NCBI RefSeq assembly: GCF_006337105.1
Contig: NZ_CP040871.1
Coordinates: 1,674,001-1,738,000, forward strand
DNA length: 64,000 bases
Origin: Thermomonas aquatica
GTDB taxonomy: Bacteria; Pseudomonadota; Gammaproteobacteria; Xanthomonadales; Xanthomonadaceae
Direction of reading: 5' to 3'
Each line of letters begins with the position of its first letter. Position 1 is the stretch's first letter. Of this stretch, positions 19,155 through 27,300 are shown piece by piece. Under the pieces are notes generated by a model, which worked only from the letters and a program-made list of their open reading frames with translations, was not told the origin of the DNA and made no database searches. A program made the translations under genes and the position numbers.

Positions 19155-20199
19155 CGACGGATTCCTGTTCGCCGTGCGCTTCGTACTGGATCGGCAGCAG
19201 CAGGGTGAACACGGTGTGGCCGGGGCGCGACCGATACGCCAGCGAGCCGCGATGCTCGCGCGCCACCTGCTGCGCGAGCGCGAGGCCAAGCCCGGTGCCG
19301 TCGGCGCGGCCGCTCACCAGCGGCAGGAACACCTGCTCGGCCAGTTCCGGCGGGATGCCGTGGCCGTCGTCGACGATCTCCAGCCGCAACGCCAGCGCAT
19401 GCGCGGCGTCGAAGATGCGCGCGCCGTGCTCGACCCGGGTGCGCAGCTGCACCGTGCCGGCGCCGGCTTCGATCGCATTGCGCACCAGGTTCCACAGCGC
19501 CTGGGTCAGGCGATCCGCATCGCCCGGGAATTCCGGCAACGACGGGTCGTAATCGCGCACCAGCCTGGTCGCCCAACCGGCGTCGCTTTCCGCCAGCCGC
19601 AGCACGCGCTCCAGCACCGCATGGATGTTGACCGGCTCGAACGCGCGCGGCGGCGCCGGCGACAGCAGGCGGTCGACCAGCGCGGCCAGTCGCTCCACTT
19701 CGGCCTCGATCAGGCCGGTCAGCTCACGGGTGTCGCCATCGCCGCGCCGCGCCAGCAATTGCGCCGCGCCCTTGATCCCGGCCAACGGATTGCGCAGCTC
19801 GTGGGCGAGGCCTTTCAGCGAGGCGCTCAGCGCGGACGGCAGCAGCTGCGCCGGATCCTCGCCGGGGAATTCGTCGACCACATGCGCTTCCAGCCAGAAA
19901 CCGCCGGCGTCGCGCGGGGCCAGCCACAGGTCGGCGAAGCGCAGCTCGTCGCTGCCGGGGAAGGCCAGCGCCACCCGGCGCAGGCGCAGCGACGCCTCCA
20001 GCGACGGCTGCAACGCCCGCGCCAGCGCCGTCGTCTCGCGCTCCAGCGCGGCCGCCGGCGTCCCCAGCAGGCGCCGGCGGCCGACCCCGAGCCAGCGTCC
20101 GGCGGCCTGGTTGGCCTCGACGATCGCGCCCGCCGCGTCCAGCCGCAGCAACGGGGTGACCAGCTCGTCGAGGGCGTCGGCGGGGGAATCGAGGGGCAT
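19147..20199 (-). CDS. ntrB: Nitrogen sensor histidine kinase NtrB
   Basis: 350 residues, soluble. A PAS-like domain at the N-terminus (about residues 10-70), the phospho-accepting His in LAHELRNPLAGIKG at about residue 133, N-box LVRNAIEAG, G1 DDGHGIPPE and G2 GTGLGLALA are all present. It phosphorylates NtrC under nitrogen limitation and, with PII protein, dephosphorylates it under nitrogen excess; the PII partner is probably GlnK at 44278. First gene of ntrBC. A perfect NtrC-type palindrome overlaps its start codon, which suggests autoregulation. Confidence 0.95.
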
Positions 20200-20217
20200 T
20201 GCACTAATTTAGTGCAA
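20199..20217. promoter_or_regulatory. NtrC-type operator overlapping ntrB start
   Basis: TTGCACTAATTTAGTGCAA is a perfect 9-1-9 inverted repeat and matches the enterobacterial NtrC pattern TGCAC-N7-GTGCA exactly. It begins at the last base of the ntrB initiation codon, so bound NtrC would sit on the leader or promoter of ntrBC and could repress it. Confidence 0.8.
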
Positions 20218-20285
20218 ATCCGGCGAGGCGGCATCGGGGCGTGGTCGCGATCGTTCCGACGAACGGTCGTCGCCGCTATTGCCTG

Positions 20286-20318
20286 ATTACATGTAATGAA
20301 ATAAGTTCATTGCATGAA
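20286..20318 (+). promoter_or_regulatory. Two palindromes at the yjfI start (possible operator)
   Basis: ATTACATGTAAT (20286-20297) is a perfect 12-base palindrome, and TTCAT-TGC-ATGAA (20306-20318) is an inverted repeat that includes the yjfI start codon. This AT-rich stretch stands out in a GC-rich region immediately before the seven-gene operon and is a plausible binding site for its regulator. No clear sigma-54 element was found here. Confidence 0.45.
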
Positions 20319-20940
20319 ATCTGTCCTGCAACGCTCTTCGACGCAGCACGTGCGTGCGTTCCGCGAGCGCATGCGGGAGCAGGGGCTGGTCAAGAAGGAC
20401 GTCTGGATCCGCCCGGAGCACGCGGCCGAACTGGCCGCGATCGAAAAGGCGATGCGCGAGGCGCGCGACCCGGCCGAGTCCAACCCGTCCGAGGACGTCA
20501 AGGGCCCGGGCTGGACCCTGCCGACCATCCGCCATGCGCTGGCGCAGACCAGCGCGGTACGCGACGGATCGATCGAGCTGGAAACCATCGAAGGCGCCGA
20601 ACCCAGCCTGCACCTGGTGATGCGCGAGTACGGCGAGCTGTCGATCTTCATCGCGGTCGGCGGCGAGCAGATCATCGTCGAGGCCTTCCTGTGGCCGCTG
20701 GCGCAGGTGCGCGATCCGGCCGCGTTCAACGCGCACGTGCTGGCCACCCACAAGCTGCTGCCGCTGTCGACCATCGCCATCCAGTCGATCGCCGGGGTGC
20801 CGAGCTACACCATGTTCGGTTCGCTGGACACCCATTCCAGCCTCGCCAACCTGATGTTCGAGATCGAGACGCTGGCGGAGAACGTGATCCAGGCCAGCGA
20901 TGCCTATGCGCCCTACCTCGACGCGGGGACGCACGGATGA
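20314..20940 (+). CDS. yjfI: YjfI family protein (DUF2170)
   Basis: 208 residues, soluble. An N-terminal basic helical part (MKSVLQRSSTQHVRAFRERM, KKDVWIRPEH) precedes the DUF2170 domain (about residues 65-200; LPTIRHALAQT, LVMREYGELSIFIAVGGEQI). In E. coli yjfI stands directly before yjfJ, a PspA paralogue; the same order is seen here. First gene of a seven-gene operon; its stop overlaps the pspA start (ATGA). Function is unknown, but the steady pairing with PspA-like proteins suggests a role in envelope stress. Alternative starts further downstream are unlikely given the conserved N-terminus. Confidence 0.88.
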   Translation: MKSVLQRSSTQHVRAFRERMREQGLVKKDVWIRPEHAAELAAIEKAMREARDPAESNPSEDVKGPGWTLPTIRHALAQTSAVRDGSIELETIEGAEPSLHLVMREYGELSIFIAVGGEQIIVEAFLWPLAQVRDPAAFNAHVLATHKLLPLSTIAIQSIAGVPSYTMFGSLDTHSSLANLMFEIETLAENVIQASDAYAPYLDAGTHG

Positions 20941-21632
20941 CATTCCCCTGGCGCAAATTGTTCCAGTCGATCCAGGACGATATCGAGGGCCTCGGCGATG
21001 CCGTGTTCGGCGACCGCGCCGAGCGCCTGCTGGACGACGAGATCCGCGGCGTGGACGAACTGCTGCACAACACGCGCAACGACCATGCGGCGGCGAAGGC
21101 GCGGCGGATCGATGCGCAGCAGCATGCGCAACGGCTGAAGGCGGAGATCCGCGCGGCCGAAGCCGAGGTCGAAGCGCAACTGAAGCGCCGCCGCAGCACC
21201 GCCGCGCGCGATGCCGCCGGCGACGTGGTGCGCCTGCAATCGCAGCTTGCCGAGATGCAGGCCGACGCCACCGAGATGGACGCGCAGGAGGCGAAGTTCG
21301 CCCAGCTGCAGTCGCAGCTGGAGCATCGCCTGCGCCGGCTCAAGCACCAGCTCGACACCCATCGCGCAACCGCCAGCCTGCAGCGCGCGCAGGCCGCGGT
21401 GGCGCGCCGGCAACCGGGCGATGCGCCCTATCCGGAACCCGCGCCGGCATCGGCGCAGCGCATGCGCCGCCCCGCCCGCGCCGGCGCGCATGCAACGCAG
21501 GCGGATGCCGCGCGTCCGGATACCGCCCGCAACGACGATCCGGTGGCCGAGGTGATCGACCGCATCGCCCGCCGCATCAAGCCCAAGCCTTCCACCAGCA
21601 CGCCCAGCACCGAACAGGCCCGCCGCCGATGA
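20937..21632 (+). CDS. PspA/IM30 (ESCRT-III-like) protein, YjfJ type
   Basis: 231 residues. It starts with an amphipathic helix (MTFPWRKLFQSIQDDIEGLG) and continues as a long coiled coil (residues 45-165, rich in Ala/Arg/Glu/Gln), the build of PspA/Vipp1/IM30 proteins that assemble on the inner leaflet of the cytoplasmic membrane. The C-terminal about 60 residues are low-complexity Pro/Ala/Arg with a short helix DPVAEVIDRIARRIK. Both ends overlap neighbours (ATGA at 20937 and 21629), showing tight translational coupling with yjfI and yqiJ. No PspF, PspB or PspC is encoded in the window. Confidence 0.82.
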   Translation: MTFPWRKLFQSIQDDIEGLGDAVFGDRAERLLDDEIRGVDELLHNTRNDHAAAKARRIDAQQHAQRLKAEIRAAEAEVEAQLKRRRSTAARDAAGDVVRLQSQLAEMQADATEMDAQEAKFAQLQSQLEHRLRRLKHQLDTHRATASLQRAQAAVARRQPGDAPYPEPAPASAQRMRRPARAGAHATQADAARPDTARNDDPVAEVIDRIARRIKPKPSTSTPSTEQARRR

Positions 21633-22291
21633 CCGAGTTCTATACCACCGCGCTGACCTTCCCCACGTTGCTGTACAGCATCCTGCTGGCGTTCTGCGTG
21701 GTGTACTGGCTGCTGGCCGCGACCGGACTGGTGGACAACGACACCATCCACGGCCTGCTGCACCACCACGACGGCCTCGACGGCATCCACACGCACCACC
21801 ACCACGACGGCGCGGCCGACAACGCCGGCATGATCGCCAGGCTCGGCCTGTCCGGCGTGCCGTTCATGCTGATCCTCAGCGTGCTGGTGTTCTTCGGCTG
21901 GCTGATCACCTATTTCGCGCAGTTGCTGGTCCTGCAATACCTGCCGGATTCGCTGCGCGTGCTCGCCGGCATCGGCGTGCTGGTCGCGGCCCTGCTGCCC
22001 GGGCTGGTGCTGACCTCGCTGCTGCTGCGCCCGGTCGCCAGGTTGATCATGAAGCTGCGCCCGCCGGTGCCGCCGTCGGTGCTCGGCAAGGCCGGCAACG
22101 TGATCTCGCCGCAGGTCACCGAAACCGAAGGCCGCGCCGAATTCGCCGACGGCGGCGCCGGCCTGATCCTGCAGGTGCGCGCCCCGCCGGGCACCACCTT
22201 CCATCGCGGCGACCGCGTGGTGCTGCTGTCCTTCGACGAACAGTCCCACGCCTACGCCGTGATCGCCGAATCCGAGTTCCTTTCCCGCTGA
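21629..22291 (+). CDS. yqiJ: YqiJ/NfeD-like membrane protein with His-rich loop
   Basis: 220 residues. Three hydrophobic segments (about 12-33, 74-96 and 107-128) are followed by a C-terminal OB-fold-like domain (GKAGNVISPQVTETEGRAEF, then FHRGDRVVLLSFDEQ) as in the NfeD/YqiJ partners of flotillins. Between the first two helices, residues 41-59 hold nine histidines (HGLLHHHDGL, THHHHD), suggestive of metal binding. It precedes yqiK as in E. coli yqiJ-yqiK. Start overlaps the pspA stop. Confidence 0.85.
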   Translation: MTEFYTTALTFPTLLYSILLAFCVVYWLLAATGLVDNDTIHGLLHHHDGLDGIHTHHHHDGAADNAGMIARLGLSGVPFMLILSVLVFFGWLITYFAQLLVLQYLPDSLRVLAGIGVLVAALLPGLVLTSLLLRPVARLIMKLRPPVPPSVLGKAGNVISPQVTETEGRAEFADGGAGLILQVRAPPGTTFHRGDRVVLLSFDEQSHAYAVIAESEFLSR

Positions 22292-22321
22292 GCACCACCG
22301 AGTTTCGCCAAGGAGTAGTCC

Positions 22322-24292
22322 ATGTCCATGTCCCTCATCGCGCCGTTCCTCATCGGCCTCGCCGTCCTGCTGGTGCTGATCTTCGGCCTGATCGGCCTGT
22401 TCAAGGCCTTCTACCGCAAGGTCGAGCAGGGCACCGCCCTGATCGTCAACGACATGAGCACCACGCCGAAGGTGCATTTCACCGGCGCGCTGATCATCCC
22501 GGTGCTCTACAAGGCCGAGGAAATGCAGATCAGCCTGATCAACCTGGAGATCGACCGCCGCGGCAAGGAAGGCCTGATCTGCAAGGACAACATGCGCGCC
22601 GACATCCGCGTCAACTTCTACCTGCGCGTGAATGAAAAGGCGGAAGACGTGCTGAAGGTGGCGAAGACCGTCGGCGCCGCCCGCGCCTCCGACAAGAACG
22701 CGGTCGATGCGCTGTTCAACGCCAAGTTCTCCGAGGCGCTGAAGACCGTCGGCAAGCGCTTCGACTTCGTCGACCTGTTCGAGAAGCGCCAGGAATTCCG
22801 CGACGCCATCGTCGACGTGATCGGCAAGGACCTCAACGGCTACGTGCTGGAGGACGTGGCGATCGACTACCTGGAGCAGACCAAGAAGGCCGAGCTCGAC
22901 CCCAACAACATCATGGACGCCGAGGGCATCCGCAAGATCACCGAGCTGACCGCCGCGCAGAACATCCAGACCAACATCTTCGAGCAGGACGAGAAGCTGC
23001 GCATCACCGAGAAGAACGTGAGCGCGCGCGAAGCCCTGCTGGCGATGGAACGCCAGCAGGCCGAGGCCGAGGCGCGGCAGAAGCGCGAGATCGCGGTGAT
23101 CACCGCGCGCGAACAGGCCGAGGCGGCCAAGGTCGGCGAAGAGCAGCGCCTGATCTCCGAGCGCGCGCGCCTGGAGGCGGAGGAGCAGATCAAGATCCGC
23201 GAGCAGGAGCAGCTGCGCCAGGTGGAAGTGGCCGAGCAGAACCGCCGCCGCGCGGTGGCCATCGAACTGGAGCGCGTCGAGCGCGCCGCGCAGATGGAGA
23301 AGGTCACCACCGACAAGGAAGTGCAGCTGCAGGGCGTGGAGCGCGACAAGGCGGTCGAGGCCGGCAAGATGGAAGTGGCCAACACCATCCGCGAACGCAC
23401 CCTGGTCGAGCAGACCGTCGCCGTCGCCCAGGAGAAGATCAAGGAAACCCGCGAGGTCTCCGAGGCCGATCGCGCCAAGCAGGTCACCGTGCTCAACGCC
23501 GAGGCCGATGCGCAGCAGGTGCTGGTCAAGGAAGTGAAGGCGGCCGAGGCGGCGGAAACCGCGGCCAAGCACCGCGCCAACGAGATGACCCTGCTGGCCG
23601 AGGCCGAGCTGGTCGCCGCCGGCAAGCAGGCCGAGGCCAAGAAGATGCTGGCCGAAGGCGTGCGCGCGGAAACCGCCGCACCCGGCCTGGCCGAAGCGCA
23701 GGTGCAGGAAGCCACCGCCGCCGCGATCGAGAAGGTCGGCGTGGCCGAAGCGCGCGTGATCGAAGCCAAGGCCGACGCCAACTACAAGCAGGGCAACGCC
23801 GATGCGCGCGTGCTGGCCGAGAAGCTGGAAGCCGAAGCCTCCGGCGCCGGCAAGATGGGCCAGGCCAAGGCCGATGCCACCAAGGCGATGGGCGAGGCCG
23901 AGGCCGACGCGATCGGCAAGAAGATGTCGGCCGAGGCGGAGGGCCTGACCGGCAAGTTCGAGGCGATGGGCAAGATGTCGGCCGACGCGCGTGCGCACGA
24001 AGAATTCCGCATGCAGCTGGAAGCCGCGCTCAAGCAGGCGCTGGCCTCGCTCGACGCCGGCAAGGAAGTCTCGCGCGAGAACGCCGAGGTGCTGGCCACC
24101 GCGCTGCAGAACGCCAACATCGAACTGATCGGCGGCGACGGCGGCGTGTTCGATGCGCTGACCAAGGGCGTGTCGATCGGCAAGGCGCTGGACGGCATCA
24201 CCGGCCAGAGCCAGGTGCTGCAGCAGTTGCTCGGCAAGCTGGCCGGGATCGCGCCGGCCAAGCTGCCGGCGCCGGACGACGCCGAAGCCTGA
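22322..24292 (+). CDS. yqiK: Flotillin family protein YqiK
   Basis: 656 residues. One N-terminal membrane helix (about 5-28), an SPFH/Band-7 domain (about 30-230; VEQGTALIVND, IDVIGKDLNGYVLEDVAIDYL) and a long Ala/Glu-rich coiled coil (about 240-600), ending in a flotillin-type tail. Flotillins oligomerise in membrane microdomains and are often encoded beside NfeD-like proteins, here yqiJ 30 bases upstream. An AGGAG-type site (AAGGAGTAGTCC) lies before ATG 22322; a second ATG at 22328 is an alternative. Part of the same operon as pspA and telA. Confidence 0.93.
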   Translation: MSMSLIAPFLIGLAVLLVLIFGLIGLFKAFYRKVEQGTALIVNDMSTTPKVHFTGALIIPVLYKAEEMQISLINLEIDRRGKEGLICKDNMRADIRVNFYLRVNEKAEDVLKVAKTVGAARASDKNAVDALFNAKFSEALKTVGKRFDFVDLFEKRQEFRDAIVDVIGKDLNGYVLEDVAIDYLEQTKKAELDPNNIMDAEGIRKITELTAAQNIQTNIFEQDEKLRITEKNVSAREALLAMERQQAEAEARQKREIAVITAREQAEAAKVGEEQRLISERARLEAEEQIKIREQEQLRQVEVAEQNRRRAVAIELERVERAAQMEKVTTDKEVQLQGVERDKAVEAGKMEVANTIRERTLVEQTVAVAQEKIKETREVSEADRAKQVTVLNAEADAQQVLVKEVKAAEAAETAAKHRANEMTLLAEAELVAAGKQAEAKKMLAEGVRAETAAPGLAEAQVQEATAAAIEKVGVAEARVIEAKADANYKQGNADARVLAEKLEAEASGAGKMGQAKADATKAMGEAEADAIGKKMSAEAEGLTGKFEAMGKMSADARAHEEFRMQLEAALKQALASLDAGKEVSRENAEVLATALQNANIELIGGDGGVFDALTKGVSIGKALDGITGQSQVLQQLLGKLAGIAPAKLPAPDDAEA

Positions 24293-24298
24293 GCCCGA

Positions 24299-24325
24299 GA
24301 TGCCCCGGCGTGATGCCGGGGCATC
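24299..24325 (+). terminator. Strong hairpin inside the operon
   Basis: GATGCCCCGGC (24299-24309) pairs perfectly with GCCGGGGCATC (24315-24325) around a 5-base loop, seven bases after the yqiK stop. There is no T-tract, so it may be a partial terminator or an mRNA-stabilising processing element that sets a lower level for the downstream ATPase. The gap to the next gene is 87 bases, the largest in the operon. Confidence 0.55.
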
Positions 24326-24379
24326 CCGACGCACTCGATCGCCGAACCACGCATCACTGATGCACGCACGGAACGCACG

Positions 24380-27300
24380 ATGACCAATCCCGCCAACGTC
24401 GCCGCCAACAACGCGGACACCAGCACCAACGACGCCGTCGCCCAGGGCGGCGCCTACGAGGTGCTGCGCAAGCGCTTGGCGGAGCAGGGCGTGCGCCTGC
24501 GCGGCATCGCCGATGCGCTCAACGCGCAACGCCTGCAGGAATTCGGCGACTCCAAAATGGAGATCGCCGGGCGCTTCCGCATCCGCAGCGAGCAGAACGC
24601 GGTCGGCCGCGACATCGTCCAGGTCGGCGACCTGCTGCTGTTCGGCTACAACGTGTTCCTCGGCCTGAAGTCGACCACCGCGGTCAGCGACGTGTTCGGC
24701 CTGTACCGGCTGGTCGAGACCGCGGAAGGCTACGACGTCACCCCGGTCGATCCGGCGCACAGCTTCCTCGCCGATCCGGCCTTCGTCCGCGACTTCACCG
24801 AGCTGTACGCGTACTACAAGGAAGCGCGCCTGCTGCAGCTGCTGGTCAAGGACAGCAAGCTGCTGGCCGCGTTCCAGATCGGCGCCGAGGCCAAGGACGT
24901 GCGCGTGTTCCGCTGGAACCTGTCCAGCACCGGCGAAGTCGGCTACATCGACGCGCGCGGCGAGCGCGACATCAGCCTGCCGCCGCCGTTCGACTTCGAA
25001 TGGATCCGCGCGGGCAAGGACATGGAGGTCAGCGGCCGTTTCCCGCACCTCAACATCCTCGACACCCTGTTCGTCGAGACCACCGGCGGCGACCTCACGA
25101 TCAAGGCCGAGAACAACACCGAGACCGGCGTCGGCGTGTACAGCGAGCCGGTCGAGGACGGCACCCAGTCGCTGGACGACGCGCAGTTCTACTTCGCCAA
25201 GGTCGGCTCGCTGGTGCTGCTGAAGGTGCTGCCCTACCGCGAGACCGGCTGGCGCGGGCTCGTGTTCAACACCCTGACCGGCAAGGTCACCCGCCTCGAC
25301 GCCATCGTCCAGGCCTGCATCCAGCTGCCGGAAGACCACGGCATCATCTTCCCCGGCGGCTATTACCTGCAGAACGGCGAACACAAGGCGTTCGACACCG
25401 CCATCGCCGGCATGCAGTACAAGCGCGCGATCCGCTCGCCGAACGGCGAGGACGTGATGTACGTGTTCTACGAGCGCGCCTCCGGCATGGCCGCGCTGCT
25501 GGTCTACAACATGATCCAGCGCCGGCTGCTGCCGCCGACCCTGGCGCACGGCTACGCGCGCCTGGCCGACGGCCGCATGGTGCTGTTCAACGCCGAGAAC
25601 GACGACCCGACCCGCGTCCACCACATGCAGGTGTGGAAGACGCCGTTCGTGTCCGAGGAATTCGCCGCCAGCCGGCCGCCGAGCACCACGTATCTCGGCC
25701 GCATCGGCAATGCCGAACTGGTGCGCGCGATTTCCAACCTGTACGACCTCGCCCGCGACATCGAGCGCGAGGACGTGTCGGCATCGCGCTACGAATTGCT
25801 GGCGCACGCGACCCGGCGCCTGTTCGACGCCCACCACTGGATCGACGACGAGCACAGCGGCGGGCTCGCCACCCTGCTGCGGCAGGTCGCCGCCACCGGC
25901 GAGTCGGTGCTGGACGAATTCCAGAAGGTGCTGGAGATCCGCCGCCAGGCCGACGAGGCCTTGCGCCAGGCGCAGTCCGACCACCGCGCGCTGCTCGGCC
26001 GCCTGCAGCCCGAGGCCTGGTCGCAGGTGCAGGAGTACGTCGACGCGCTGAACGCGATCTCCGCATTGCGCGGCCGCCTGCTCACCATCCGCGACTACCG
26101 CTACATCGATACCGCCGCGATCGACGCGATGGCGCAGTCGCTGTCCGCCGCGCACGACGGCGTCGGCGCCGCGACCGGCGCGTTCCTGTCCTCGGCGAAG
26201 GCGCTGGCCCCGTTCGAACAGCGCCTCGCCGCGCTCGACGAACAGGCCGGCAAGGCGACCACCGCGAAGCAGCTCGCCGAGCACATCGCCGGCATGCAGG
26301 CGATGTCCGCCGACCTCGACATGCTGTCGGAGCTGATGGCCTCGCTGAAGGTCGACGACGCGACCCAACGCACGCAGGTCGTCGAAGCGCTGTCAGGCCT
26401 GTATGCACGCCTCAACCAGGCCAAGGCGCGCGCCGACCTGCGCCGCAAGACCCTGGGGTCGGCCGAATCGGTGGCCCAGTTCGGCGCGCAGTTCACCCTG
26501 TTCGCGCAGTCGATCGCCAGTGCCCTGGGCATGGCCAACACGCCGGAAAAGGCCGACGAGCAGCTGTCGCGGCTGATGGTGCAGCTGGAGGAACTGGAGA
26601 GCCAGTTCGGCGAACACGAACAATTCCTCGGCGACATCCTGTCCAAGCGCGAGGAATTGCTGGAGGCGTTCGAATCCCACAAGCAGGCCCTGCTCGACGA
26701 GCGCCAGCGCAAGGCGCAGTCGGTGTTCGACGCCGCCCAGCGCATCCTCGAAGGCCTCGGCCGCCGCACTGAACGCTTCGCCACCCCCGACGAGCTCAAC
26801 GCCTTCTTCGCCGGCGACGCGCTGATCCTCAAGCTGCGCGAATTGGCGGAGCGCCTGCGCGAGCTGAAGGACTCGGTCAAGGCCGACGACGTCGAGGCGC
26901 GGATCAAGTCCGCGCGCGACCAGGCGGTGCGCGCCCTGCGCGACCGCAGCGAGCTGTTCGAGGATGGCGGCAACGTCATCAAGCTGGGGCCGCGCCACCG
27001 CTTCAGCGTCAATACCCAGGCGCTCGACCTCACCCTGTTGCCGCGCGGCGACCACCTGGCCGTGCACCTGACCGGTACCGATTTCATGGAGCCGCTGCAC
27101 GAGCCCGCGCTGGACGAACTGCGGCCGTACTGGGCGGTGGCGCTGGAGTCCGAATCGCCGACGCTCTATCGCGGCGAATACCTCGCCGGGCAGTTGTTGC
27201 AGGACGCCGCCGCCGGCCGCGAGGGGCTGTCGACCGATGCGCTGCAACGCGCCGCGCTGGACAGCGATGCGCTGGGCAAGCTGGTGCGCGACTATGCCGC

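Noticed and set aside
21428..26368. 1646-residue minus-strand open frame over the Psp-like operon
   Set aside because: Antisense shadow of GC-rich genes; no RBS, His/Gln/Asp-rich low complexity and no domain.
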